Shown here in pieces: positions 1-8,239 of a DNA stretch of 20,915 bases. Position 1 is the stretch's first letter. Every line of letters begins with the position of its first letter. The notes beneath the pieces were generated by a model. It did not search any database. It was not told where the DNA came from and was given only the letters and a program-made list of their open reading frames with translations. The stretch spans positions 1 through 20,915 of the forward strand of contig JAPLSP010000476.1 in NCBI GenBank assembly GCA_026398575.1. Direction: 5' to 3'. The position numbers and the translations under genes are program-made. This DNA is from Candidatus Sumerlaeota bacterium (lineage in GTDB: Bacteria > Sumerlaeota > Sumerlaeia > JADFCT01).

Positions 1-45
1 AGCAAAAGCGGCAGCAAGCAACCGCACTCCAAAAGCTGGCGCCAT
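1..45. repeat. Diverged copy of a dispersed repeat
   Basis: Positions 27-42 (ctccaaaagctggcgc) are identical to the core of the inverted repeat at 18489-18597, and the preceding bases (aagcggcagcaagca) resemble the other half of that repeat. This is therefore a third, degenerate copy 18 kb away, downstream of prfB. The function is unknown; it could be a REP-like or small non-autonomous element. No gene is visible in the first 111 bases. Confidence 0.55.
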
Positions 46-111
46 TTCTATCCGCACTACGTCTCCCCTTTGCGTACATACCCGCGTCACCATACCAGCA
101 ACTCGAAATAC

Positions 112-1237
112 CTATTTTTTTATGTCTTTGCGCCTGCTTCCAGCTGACCACTTCAAATAGGCCTCCATGAAACGGTCGAGATCGCCGTCCAGAACGGCCT
201 GGGTGTTGCTCGTTTCTTCTTCAGTGCGGTGATCCTTGACCATGTTATAGGGATGCAGCACGTAAGAGCGAATTTGCGATCCCCAGGCGATGTCCTTGCG
301 TTCGTCCGCTGCGGCGGCCTCGGCCTGGCGCCGTTCGAGTTCGCGCTGATAAAGCCGGCCTTTCAGGATTTTCATCGCCACTTCCATGTTCTGATGCTGC
401 GAGCGCTCGTTCTGGCACTGCACGACAATGTTGGTCGGGATATGCGTCAGCCGCACGGCCGACTCGGTGCGGTTGACGTGCTGCCCGCCGGCGCCGCCCG
501 CGCGAAAGCGGTCTATGCGCAGGTCCGACTCGACGATTTCGATGTCTATCGAGTCGTCCACTTCGGGCGAGGCAAACACCGAACAGAACGAAGTATGCCG
601 GCGCGCATTGGAGTCAAACGGCGAAATACGCACGAGGCGATGCACGCCGGTTTCGGCTTTGAGATAGCCGTAGGCGTAGTCGCCCTTGACTTGGAAAGTC
701 ACAGCGTCAATGCCCGCCTCGGCGCCGGGCGTCTGGTCAATGACGCTGACCTCGTAGCCGCTGCGTTCGCACCAGCGCAGATACATGCGATAGAGCATGG
801 ACCCCCAGTCGCACGATTCGGTGCCGCCCGCGCCGGGATGAATGTGGACGTAGCAATTATTGATGTCCACGGGTTCGGACATCATGCTTTGGAATTCAAG
901 GTGGTCAATGGTCGCAGCGACCTTGCCGGCCGTCTGTTCGAATTCCTTCAGCGACGCGGCGTCTTCCTCGTTCTCGGCCGCCATGAGCTCGGCCATTTCG
1001 ATCGCGTCCTTGGTCTCCTTGCGCAATTTGTCCCATGGCTCGAATGCCACGCGGTGCAATTTGAGCTGCTTGAGCTGCGTCTGCGCGCCTTTCTGATCGT
1101 TCCAGAATCCTTCACGGCCTGTCAGTTCCTCGAGGCGAGCGGCCTCTTCGCGATGCCGGGGCAACTCAAAGATACACCTCGGCGTGGTCTAGGCGCTCCA
1201 TGAGCGCGCGCAATTGCTTAGTGACGTCTTCGTACAT
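112..1237 (-). CDS. prfB: Peptide chain release factor 2 (RF2), programmed +1 frameshift
   Basis: Recognises UGA and UAA stop codons on the ribosome and triggers release of the finished protein. The product is read in two frames. A 23-codon leader starts at ATG 1237 (MYEDVTKQLRALMERLDHAE...) and ends at CTT TGA (1171-1166). After a +1 shift, translation runs from GAG at 1167 to the stop at 112, giving 374 residues. The stop-codon-reading SPF motif falls at residues 205-207 and the catalytic GGQ at 250-252, the same numbers as I recall for E. coli RF2, which supports both start and shift. GGA/AAGGA precede the ATG. It is the last gene of a minus-strand run after the GNAT and lipoprotein genes, 67 bases behind the latter. 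An annotation beginning at TTG 1164 would lose the leader. Confidence 0.97.
1165..1180 (-). promoter_or_regulatory. prfB autoregulatory +1 frameshift signal
   Basis: The minus strand reads GAGGTGTATCTTTGAG. It has a Shine-Dalgarno-like GAGGTG, three bases of spacing, the slippery CTT codon and an in-frame TGA. This is the canonical RF2 recoding arrangement (AGGGGG TAT CTT TGA C in E. coli), in which low RF2 levels favour the shift and so restore RF2. The base after TGA is G here, not the C found in E. coli. Confidence 0.95.
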
Positions 1238-1304
1238 GATTCCTTTGTCTCCGTTTCTTTGTTTGGCAAACGCCCGCCTCAGTGGCGAGCGCAACTATGT
1301 ATCC

Positions 1305-2084
1305 TTAATGGCGCAGTCGCGCAGGGCTTTCCTCTTGAGATGTTTGCGCTTTTGGGGGCCGATGCCTGGGTTCGAACAGGGTGCTCTTTTCCGGCTGGTA
1401 CAGGTCTTTTTCTCCCGCCAGGATGAGATACGTCAGGGCGGCGGTGTCGCGGGAGATTTCGGGAATCAGTTTTTGCAGTGTGCGCCTGCCCGACATGGCC
1501 AGCGGATTCAATCCCGACTGGGCTTCGCCCGGATGAAGCCGGCGCGTGGCGTAGGATGCGATCAGGCGGTTCGTCGAGGCGTCGCGCAGACAGAATTCCG
1601 CCTGCATCGTCACCGATCCGGCGTAGTAGCCGATGAAGTACCGCAGCCAGCCGATGCCCGGGTCCGTCTCTGTGACGGCCAGATCGAGCCGGTAAACTCC
1701 CTCGCGCTGCCGCAGATAGGGACCGAGATCGGTGTCGCGCGTTATGATGACGGGTGAGGGATAGCAGAGCAGAACGGCATAATAGGCTTCTTGTTCCAGC
1801 TGCTCCTCCATCCCCTGCGCCAGCTGGGGATTGTCAACCGCATGGCGGTCGCCCCAATGCGCGCGATGAATCGCAATGACGCTCGGCGTTGTGATCTGCG
1901 GCAGTTCTTTATCCATCGTCAGATAAAAGTCAATTTTCTTGACGCGCTTGAGCTCGGAATAGTCCGGCAGGAATCCGGAGGGATGGATCGGGCCTGCGCA
2001 TCCCGCGAAGGCGAGCAACGCCATGAGCGGAGCGAGGCGCAATGCCCAATTTCCAATTTCCAATTTCCAATTTCCAATATTCAT
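1305..2084 (-). CDS. Putative DUF3313-like outer-membrane lipoprotein
   Basis: 259 residues of unknown function. A hydrophobic signal (LAPLMALLAFAGC) ends in a lipobox with the lipidated cysteine at residue 29. The mature part opens with SGFLPDYSELKRV, which resembles the start of DUF3313-type lipoproteins (family call from memory, not searched). The first 13 or so residues (MNIGNWKLEIGNW) come entirely from a 7-bp tandem repeat, so the original N-terminus was probably shorter. The start ATG overlaps the stop of the upstream GNAT gene as ATGA, which favours this start and translational coupling. The next in-frame ATG (M21) would cut the signal peptide short. The gene lies between the GNAT gene and prfB in one minus-strand run. 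Confidence 0.75.
   Translation of the reverse strand: MNIGNWKLEIGNWALRLAPLMALLAFAGCAGPIHPSGFLPDYSELKRVKKIDFYLTMDKELPQITTPSVIAIHRAHWGDRHAVDNPQLAQGMEEQLEQEAYYAVLLCYPSPVIITRDTDLGPYLRQREGVYRLDLAVTETDPGIGWLRYFIGYYAGSVTMQAEFCLRDASTNRLIASYATRRLHPGEAQSGLNPLAMSGRRTLQKLIPEISRDTAALTYLILAGEKDLYQPEKSTLFEPRHRPPKAQTSQEESPARLRH
2046..2078. repeat. Heptamer tandem repeat (ccaattt)n
   Basis: Four perfect 7-bp units plus a partial fifth. On the coding (minus) strand it reads as repeated aaattgg and encodes the IGNWKLE-type peptide at the start of the lipoprotein. It lies directly downstream of the GNAT stop codon. It belongs to the heptad family seen at five other places in the window. Confidence 0.9.
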
Positions 2085-2608
2085 GGTATGAGCTCTTTAC
2101 CCAGTCCCTCGACCATGGGTTCGTAACCCATGCGCAACCAGAATCGCCGGGCCGGATCATTGGCGCGATAGACATGCAGTTGGACTTGCGATACGCCGCG
2201 GACACGAAAGCCTTCTTCGATCTGGCGGATCATTTCCTCGCCCCATCCCCGGCTGCGATATTCGGGCTGGACCACCACGTCGCATATAAAACCATAAAAT
2301 AACGGCGCGAACATCATTAAATTCTGAACCTTGAAAGCCAGAGCAAACCCGATCACCGCCCCGCGCATGCAGGGGCAATTTCGCTCCTGATCCCAATCCT
2401 GATCCAACTCGGCAACGAGGACGATGGCGTCATCATTCGCGATATGGAACTGAATGAACTGCATGTATCCGCCGCGCGCTTCCTTTGCAAGATGAAGGCG
2501 CGGTTCGAACCGCTGATGCTCGTCCATCATGTCCATCCACAAATCCGTGATGGTTTCAGCGTCTTTGATCGTCGCCGGGCGAATCTTCGTTCTCAGGATT
2601 TCGGGCAT
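2081..2608 (-). CDS. GNAT-family N-acetyltransferase
   Basis: 175 residues, the usual length of a single GNAT domain. It would transfer an acetyl group from acetyl-CoA to an amine; the substrate cannot be told. Motif A is visible around residues 109-128 (CDVVVQPEYRSRGWGEEMI, with the pyrophosphate-binding R-x-x-G-x-G pattern as R-S-R-G-W-G). The C-terminal motif B follows as LHVYRANDPARRFWLRMGY. The start ATG at 2608 has AGGA six bases upstream. Its stop overlaps the start of the lipoprotein gene (ATGA). It is divergent from the O-antigen-ligase-like gene across about 150 bases (2609-2756). Confidence 0.9.
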   Translation of the reverse strand: MPEILRTKIRPATIKDAETITDLWMDMMDEHQRFEPRLHLAKEARGGYMQFIQFHIANDDAIVLVAELDQDWDQERNCPCMRGAVIGFALAFKVQNLMMFAPLFYGFICDVVVQPEYRSRGWGEEMIRQIEEGFRVRGVSQVQLHVYRANDPARRFWLRMGYEPMVEGLGKELIP

Positions 2609-2756
2609 ACCGATTCCTAAACTTTGTGACAGAGCCCTCGCGCGGCATGCGCAGGGCGCCAGTATCAGAGACGACAGACCCCTCCGCGCGCAAGCAAAAA
2701 GCCGCTTGGTTCATTTTCCGCTTGAAGCCGTCGCCGCGCGCGGTCAACTTGTCGCC

Positions 2757-4142
2757 ATGCGGCGCATCCTTTCACGAGCATTGAAGCTGGCGCTGGGGGC
2801 GGCCATTGTCGCGGCGCCGCTGCGCAACGCCGATGTTTATCTCAATGCGCTACTTCTGCGCCTTGGCCTGACCCAGACGCCGCTCATCGCCCATCTGGAA
2901 ACGCCCTCGGACACATTGAACGCAATGTTTGTTCTGGCCGCAGGCATCAGCGGGTTGCTGGCGGCGGCGGTCTGGTGTTCAGACCAAAAAGAAAAAGGCG
3001 CCCGCCTGTCCGCGCCGTGGATCATTGCTTTTGGATTGCAGGCGGCAGTGATCGTCATTTCCATTTTGCTGATCTCGCCCGATCCCGCTTATGCGCTTTC
3101 TCAGGCTCTTTTGCCGGTGGCGGCCATCATATTCTTCTTCAGCCTGATCTGCGCATTGCGCCGCATGAGCGATCTGTATTGGTATTGCCAGCTGTGGGTC
3201 TTATTGGGCGTCGCGCTGGGACTCATCGCGATTGTTCAATCTTTCGGATTCGGCGTGACGGATGCCGCCACGGGCAAGATGAAAGCCGTTTCGCTCTTCG
3301 GCCATCCGAATCATCTCGCTTCGGCGCTCGTTCCCATTTTCTTTCTCGCGCTGGCTCTTCCGCGCTCTCGACCAATCCGCGAAAGCAAAGCCAAAACTGC
3401 AGGCGCCATTCGCGGTTGGTTTCGTGGCATTTCCATTTTCATACTTGGCTTGTCGTTGCTATCCACGGGCACGCGCGGCGCCTGGCTGGCCGTATTGACG
3501 GGATTGGTGATTTATGGATATCTGCTGCTTCGGGCGCGCCTGATCGAGCGTCCCCATCTGGTAAAAGGCGCCCTCGCTCTTGTCCTGCTATTGGCGGGAT
3601 TGGCCTTCTTGACGCTCCATAATCCTTTCATGGCGCCGCGACTGAACTTGCGCGAACGGCTTGGTTCGAGCGCTGAAATCCGCTCGCGTCTCTATTCATG
3701 GTTGATCGCGTGCGATATGGCCCGCGCGCTCCCTTTGACCGGGCTTGGCATTGGAGGTTATTCCGCGAATTTCTGGGAATACGTCGCCCGCCGCCAAGCC
3801 ACGCCTTCAGGGACGTGGTTTGAATCCACCGTTATCCTGATGAATGGAGTTACGCCGGAACATGCGCACAATGAATACCTGAATCTGGCTGCCGAACAGG
3901 GGGCGCCAGGCTTATTCGCATTTCTGCTTATCGTTTCGTGCGGACTGACGGCGGCTTGGCGGCTGGGGCTTTCTTCCAGCGCCGCCATTCGAGGATTAGC
4001 GGCTGCGTTGGGAGCAGGGGTGATCGCCTGCCTGGTGGACGCCTGCTTCATGTTCCCTTTCCATCTGGCTGTTTCCCTTGCTGCCTTTCTTTTTCTGCTT
4101 GTTTGTCTTGCCCGCATGGCGCCGATTCCGCCAAAGATTTGA
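2757..4142 (+). CDS. O-antigen ligase / Wzy-type polymerase-like membrane protein
   Basis: Integral membrane protein of 461 residues with about ten or more hydrophobic segments. The Wzy_C/O-antigen-ligase signature is clear: a STGTRGAWLAVLTG segment, then a large extracytoplasmic loop (LGIGGYSANFWEYVARRQ... to PEHAHNEYLNLAAEQGAPGLF). The AHNEYL motif with the following E-x-G is typical of the family. Such proteins join undecaprenyl-linked glycans to lipid A or to protein, or polymerise repeat units; the acceptor cannot be read from sequence. The open frame continues upstream to 2529, but that part overlaps the GNAT gene and is not hydrophobic, so ATG 2757 (MRRILSRALKLALG) was chosen even though its ribosome site is weak. 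Confidence 0.88.
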   Translation: MRRILSRALKLALGAAIVAAPLRNADVYLNALLLRLGLTQTPLIAHLETPSDTLNAMFVLAAGISGLLAAAVWCSDQKEKGARLSAPWIIAFGLQAAVIVISILLISPDPAYALSQALLPVAAIIFFFSLICALRRMSDLYWYCQLWVLLGVALGLIAIVQSFGFGVTDAATGKMKAVSLFGHPNHLASALVPIFFLALALPRSRPIRESKAKTAGAIRGWFRGISIFILGLSLLSTGTRGAWLAVLTGLVIYGYLLLRARLIERPHLVKGALALVLLLAGLAFLTLHNPFMAPRLNLRERLGSSAEIRSRLYSWLIACDMARALPLTGLGIGGYSANFWEYVARRQATPSGTWFESTVILMNGVTPEHAHNEYLNLAAEQGAPGLFAFLLIVSCGLTAAWRLGLSSSAAIRGLAAALGAGVIACLVDACFMFPFHLAVSLAAFLFLLVCLARMAPIPPKI

Positions 4143-4203
4143 CATGGGATTCCTTGTTCCGTCGCGATTTGATCCTTGGAGAACGCGGTATGGCCTTCGC
4201 ATT

Positions 4204-4232
4204 TTGACAAATTCTTCGTTCCACGATATTAA
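4204..4232 (+). promoter_or_regulatory. Candidate sigma-70 promoter upstream of the TPR gene
   Basis: A perfect -35 TTGACA (4204-4209), 17 bases of spacing, then TATTAA (4227-4232) as a -10. It lies in the 293-base AT-rich gap (4143-4435) after the ligase-like gene. AAGGAG at 4248-4253 has no convincing start codon behind it, so the leader may be untranslated. Expected transcription begins near 4239, about 200 bases before the TPR start. Confidence 0.55.
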
Positions 4233-4361
4233 TGTATTGATAGAATTAAGGAGCATAACTCCCATATCAACAGTGTTTTTAATCCCATCTCATAACTTTG
4301 GATCTTATCCTGCCGTTAAGCTTTGTGGACGCCAAAAACCAGGAAAAAATTCTGCATTGCA

Positions 4362-4378
4362 TAGGCACGGCAGTTGCG
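4362..4378 (+). promoter_or_regulatory. Candidate sigma-54 (-24/-12) promoter for the TPR/kinase operon
   Basis: TAGGCACGGCAGTTGCG fits the RpoN consensus YTGGCACGRNNNTTGCW at all but two defined bases. The obligatory GG (4364-4365) and GC (4376-4377) are separated by exactly ten bases. Predicted transcription starts near 4389, about 47 bases before the TPR start codon. The operon behind it encodes an NtrB-like kinase and is followed by an NtrC-family activator, the class of protein that opens such promoters. Confidence 0.7.
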
Positions 4379-4435
4379 TTCATTCTTACAGCATTAAAAG
4401 CGCTTCGCAGAATTCAGGCCTGACGACCAATCGCT

Positions 4436-6847
4436 ATGCCCTCGCCATATAAAACTTTAATCCGGCATAAGACGCCCGATTTCCTTGCATGGGCCAGCCC
4501 TGTTTTATTCTGCGCTTTTTGCATCGCATTTCCCCTTCTGGCCTATGGCGCCGATGTGGAAAAATTCCAGATACCAATGGAAGATTATTTCCCTACGCCG
4601 GCCAGTTTGATGGCGCCAAAACCCAGCTCAGTGGCCAAGGACTTGGCGCCCACGCCGGAAGCGTTTCTGGAAACAGAGGCGACAAGCGCCGCGGCGGAAA
4701 CGAATATTCCTCCGGCTTTTCCCGATCCTGCCCTTCGCCGCCACACGGAGGACTTGGCCTCTCTCTTGTCGAACCTGGCAGCTCCGGCGCCAGACAAATC
4801 CAAATCGCACACGCTTCTGGAGCGGGAAAAGGAGCTGGAAGAGTTTATTGAAGCAATGCCGGCTGCATTGGCAAAGCCCTACGGACGAGTCGCCAGAGCC
4901 ATCCATAAACAGGATTGGAAAGCGGCGTATGAGGAGATGAACAGCCGTTTGCAGCAAGCTCCGGAAGCGCCGGAGACGCCGGCGTGGCTTTTCCTGCGAG
5001 CCGAATTCCTTTATCGCGACATGGCGCAAGACAATTGCGATCCGCCCGAGGTAATGGATGCTTTCAATCTGTTCATTCGCGCCGCGCCGGATGATTCCGT
5101 CCTGGCGCCTTACGCCTTCTATTGCATGGCGCAGGTTTGCCGGCGCATGGGGCTGGAAGCGGAGGCAACGGCTTATCTCGCCGCGACGAGCGCCGCCAAG
5201 GACACGCCCTTCGACGACCTGTTCATGATCTATCAAACCCAGGCCGTCATCGCATGGAACCGTCCGGCCGAAGCTCGCAAGCTGCTAATCGTCCTGAGCA
5301 ATCGGTACCCGAATTCGCCGCTCAAAGCCGACTCGGAATACCTGCTTGGCGAGATGGCTTGGAGCGAGGGCAGCGATGCTGGACGCGCCGCTTCCAGCAA
5401 GCATTTCCGCAATATGCTGGACCTGACCACGTCGCCACTGACCAATGCCGTCGGCAGGATTTGCACGGTAGCCAAGTCGTTCATGTTTGGCGGCGCCTAC
5501 GCCGACGCCATGCCGTTGCTGCATTCGGCTTTAACAAACATTTCAAAAACGCCAACGCCTGACGAAGGCGAAGCCTGCCTGCTGTTGGCCGAATGCCTCT
5601 ATACGGAAGGCCGCATCAAGGAAGCCATTCCCTGGTATGAGCGCGGAGAGAATAAATCGCTGCCCCGCCGCATTCGCCTGACCGCGAGTTTGAGTCTGGC
5701 CCAGATCGGCTATAATCAAAGCCGACTGGAAAAGCCCGCGATCCTGAGCCAAAGCCAATCCTATTACATGCCTTTGGACGCGGCCATCCGCATCTTTCGT
5801 GAGGCGACAAACTCCGATCTCGGCGCCGCAGCCGGCTATCTGTGGGGCCGCATCTTGGCGGAAAAAGGCAGATTGGACGAAGCGGTACGATCTTTCATGA
5901 TCGTCTCGTCGCGCTATCCCGATTCGCCCTTATCCTCGCAATTCAAGGAATTGATCGAGTCTTATTTCCAGGACGCTATCGAGCAAGCGTATCTCAAAGA
6001 AGACTACAAGAACGTGGTCCACTTCTTCAGCGCCAATGCCTGCCTGGCCAAAGATTTGGCCCTCGACCGCACGACGCGCAACCGGCACGCCAGCGCCTTG
6101 TTGAAACTCGGTTATTGTACGGAAGCCGCCAACATCTGGCGCCAGATGCGCGACGAAAAGACGCCGGACGGCTCGACGCAGGATACGCCGCCGCCCGACC
6201 TGCTCCTGCTGAATCTGGCCGACAGCCTTCAAAAATGCAAACAGACGACCGAAGCCATCCAAGTGCTGCGCGATCGCCAAAGGCTGTTTCCCGATGGCGA
6301 CATGGCGGCCGACGCCTTCATCCGCGCCCACTGCTATCTGGAAACCAATGATCGTTCGCGCGCCATCAACGCCTTCGAACAAGTCCTCGATGCCCCCAAC
6401 ATTGCCCAGGAAGACAAGATGCCGGTCTATGAATCGCTGGCAAAGCTGTATGAGGATCAACAGCAGTGGGGCAATGCGGAGATCATCCTGCAAAAAGGCC
6501 TGCATCAAATCGCTGTGGCCGGAAAGCCGCTGGGCCAGTCCGAGATCGCCCGCCGTATGATAGCGGCGCTCGCAGACCTCTATTATACCCAACGGCAAAC
6601 CGAGAGCGGCGTGGTGATGTATTCGAAATATCTCGATCTTTATCCCGCCGCGCCGGATACGGCCATGTCGCTTTTCCGCCTGGGGCAAATGCAGCAACAG
6701 CGGCAAAACTACGATGAGGCGCAGGGAATCTTTCAGCGCCTTCTGGAAAGCCCCGTGGACGATCCGATCTATAAGACATTGGCAAAAGCCAGTCTGGCGG
6801 ATATGGCCCTTCAAAGCAAAATGGAGCCGCAGGAAAAAAAGAAGTGA
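4436..6847 (+). CDS. Large exported tetratricopeptide-repeat protein
   Basis: 803 residues. The N-terminus has a charged stretch, then a hydrophobic core (LAWASPVLFCAFCIAFPLLAYGA) with a probable signal-peptidase site before DVEK, so the protein is likely periplasmic or outer-membrane associated. A Pro/Ala-rich segment (residues about 45-100) leads into many degenerate TPR-like helical pairs. Examples are AEARKLLIVLSNRYPNSPLKADSEYLLGE, GRLDEAVRSFMIVSSRYPDSPL and TESGVVMYSKYLDLYPAAPDTAMSLFRLG, in the YbgF/BamD style. No catalytic domain is recognised; it is probably a scaffold in envelope assembly or surface polysaccharide export. The gene has two candidate promoters upstream and ends four bases before the kinase start, so the two are likely co-transcribed and coupled. 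The ribosome site at ATG 4436 is weak. Confidence 0.85.
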   Translation: MPSPYKTLIRHKTPDFLAWASPVLFCAFCIAFPLLAYGADVEKFQIPMEDYFPTPASLMAPKPSSVAKDLAPTPEAFLETEATSAAAETNIPPAFPDPALRRHTEDLASLLSNLAAPAPDKSKSHTLLEREKELEEFIEAMPAALAKPYGRVARAIHKQDWKAAYEEMNSRLQQAPEAPETPAWLFLRAEFLYRDMAQDNCDPPEVMDAFNLFIRAAPDDSVLAPYAFYCMAQVCRRMGLEAEATAYLAATSAAKDTPFDDLFMIYQTQAVIAWNRPAEARKLLIVLSNRYPNSPLKADSEYLLGEMAWSEGSDAGRAASSKHFRNMLDLTTSPLTNAVGRICTVAKSFMFGGAYADAMPLLHSALTNISKTPTPDEGEACLLLAECLYTEGRIKEAIPWYERGENKSLPRRIRLTASLSLAQIGYNQSRLEKPAILSQSQSYYMPLDAAIRIFREATNSDLGAAAGYLWGRILAEKGRLDEAVRSFMIVSSRYPDSPLSSQFKELIESYFQDAIEQAYLKEDYKNVVHFFSANACLAKDLALDRTTRNRHASALLKLGYCTEAANIWRQMRDEKTPDGSTQDTPPPDLLLLNLADSLQKCKQTTEAIQVLRDRQRLFPDGDMAADAFIRAHCYLETNDRSRAINAFEQVLDAPNIAQEDKMPVYESLAKLYEDQQQWGNAEIILQKGLHQIAVAGKPLGQSEIARRMIAALADLYYTQRQTESGVVMYSKYLDLYPAAPDTAMSLFRLGQMQQQRQNYDEAQGIFQRLLESPVDDPIYKTLAKASLADMALQSKMEPQEKKK

Positions 6848-6851
6848 TTCC

Positions 6852-8186
6852 ATGAGCGCAACCGCGTTGACGCCGGCATTATCCGCGCCCACTCCCAGCC
6901 AGCTGGCCGAGGCGTTTCAGGCCTTCGAGCAGGCCTCCGTGACGATGACGCGCCAATATGAAGCGCTGCAGCGGCGTATCGAGGAACTGAACCTGGAATT
7001 GGAGGAAAAAAACAAGGAGTTGCGCGAGAGCCTGGCCGAAAGAGAAACCTCCGAGCATTACCTTGAATCGCTGCTCGAAAGCCTGAGCAACGGCGTGATC
7101 GCCCTCGCAAGCGACGGCGTCATCCTGACCGTCAATCGCGCGGCGGAAGAAATGCTTGGCGCCGAACGGGCCCAACTGATCGGCGCTCGCATGGAGGATT
7201 TTTTGCCGGCGCTGGAGGAGCAGCGGCTTGGGGCAAATGGCGGCAGCGGCGGCAGCGGCGCCAACGACCGCAACGACCACAAGGACAGCAACGACAGCGA
7301 CGAGGATGGGAGCGGCGCAGACCCAGCGAAAGCGGATGTCAGCAGCGCCGTCGGCGAGAGCATAACAATTGAGGAAGTTGTCGCTGCCGCCGATGGTTCG
7401 GGCGACGAGAGAATTCTGGAATTGCAGATCCGCCCCACCCTCCATCTCCCCACGCAACCCGCCAGCCACCTCGTCATCATGCGCGACGTGACGGAGCTGC
7501 GGCGCCTGGAACGCGCGGCCACTCTGCGCAACCGCCTGACGGCCATGGGCGAAATGGCCATGAACGTCGCCCACGAAGTCCGCAATCCACTGGGGTCCAT
7601 CGAGCTGTTTGCGTCGGCGTTGCGCCAGGAAATGCCGGACGACCCCGAACAGCAGCGCCTTGTGGATTTTATCTCGCAAGGCGTGCGCAGCATTGACACC
7701 ATCGTCAACAACATCCTGATGTTCGCGCGCCAGATGCATCCGGCCTTGGAGCCAGTTGATCCGGCCGCCCTGCTCGATGACGTGCTCACCTACGCCCGCT
7801 ATCACATGGAACAAAAAGAGATTTCCCTGGAGCGGACAGACGCCGCCGACGGCGCGCGCTGCCTGGGCGACGTCGAACTGCTCAAGCAGGTTTTCCTCAA
7901 TCTGTTGCTCAACGCCACGCAGGCGATGGACACCGGCGGGCGCCTGCGGTTGGAAACGCACGCGCTGCCTTATGGCGTCGAATTCATCGTCGAAGACAAC
8001 GGCGCCGGAATCCCTCCGGCTGCCCTCGCCAAGATATTCGATCCCTTCTATACCACCAAACGCCGCGGCACCGGCCTCGGCTTGACCATCTGCCACAACA
8101 TCATCCAAGCCCACCAAGGAACCATCGAAGTCGAAAGCCAACTCGGAGCCGGAACAAGATTCGTTATCTGTGTTCCCCGTGCTTAG
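6852..8186 (+). CDS. NtrB-like cytoplasmic PAS sensor histidine kinase
   Basis: 444 residues with no membrane segment, so a soluble sensor. In order: a coiled coil (about 35-65, RRIEELNLELEEKNKELRESLAERE); a PAS domain (about 70-220, SLSNGVIALASDGVILTVNRAAEEMLG); the dimerisation/phosphoacceptor helix with H241 in AHEVRNPLGSIELFASALR; then the ATPase with N-box (VFLNLLLNATQAMD), G1 (VEDNGAGIP), F-box (FDPFYTTK) and G2 (GTGLGL). A Gly/Ser/Asn/Asp-rich insertion (about 127-165) interrupts the PAS domain. ATG 6852 follows the TPR stop by four bases; the frame continues upstream only as an overlap of the TPR gene. It should phosphorylate the sigma-54 activator encoded next. The signal is unknown. 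Confidence 0.93.
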   Translation: MSATALTPALSAPTPSQLAEAFQAFEQASVTMTRQYEALQRRIEELNLELEEKNKELRESLAERETSEHYLESLLESLSNGVIALASDGVILTVNRAAEEMLGAERAQLIGARMEDFLPALEEQRLGANGGSGGSGANDRNDHKDSNDSDEDGSGADPAKADVSSAVGESITIEEVVAAADGSGDERILELQIRPTLHLPTQPASHLVIMRDVTELRRLERAATLRNRLTAMGEMAMNVAHEVRNPLGSIELFASALRQEMPDDPEQQRLVDFISQGVRSIDTIVNNILMFARQMHPALEPVDPAALLDDVLTYARYHMEQKEISLERTDAADGARCLGDVELLKQVFLNLLLNATQAMDTGGRLRLETHALPYGVEFIVEDNGAGIPPAALAKIFDPFYTTKRRGTGLGLTICHNIIQAHQGTIEVESQLGAGTRFVICVPRA

Positions 8187-8239
8187 CCCAAAACTCTGAA
8201 TTTCTCCCTTCATCTGGATGTGGATAGCAGTCGGAACAC

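Noticed and set aside
229..1203. Long plus-strand open frame opposite prfB
   Set aside because: Antisense shadow of a well-supported RF2 gene; the translation has no family features and composition is typical of a GC-rich shadow frame.
2706..2722. Possible sigma-54 promoter before the ligase-like gene
   Set aside because: GG-N10-GC spacing is present but the flanking bases (TTGGTTC, TCCGC) fit the consensus poorly; likely chance.
2529..2756. N-terminal extension of the O-antigen-ligase-like gene
   Set aside because: Overlaps the GNAT gene head to head, is not hydrophobic and has no ribosome site; ATG 2757 begins the membrane protein.
4078..4452. Plus-strand open frame across the gap before the TPR gene
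   Set aside because: Overlaps the end of the ligase gene and the TPR start, and has no protein-like composition; the gap is better explained by promoters.
6714..6851. Upstream extension of the kinase frame
   Set aside because: Lies wholly inside the TPR gene in another frame; ATG 6852 directly after the TPR stop is the natural start.
6879..8213. Minus-strand open frame of 444 codons opposite the histidine kinase
   Set aside because: All kinase boxes are on the plus strand; this is an antisense by-product.
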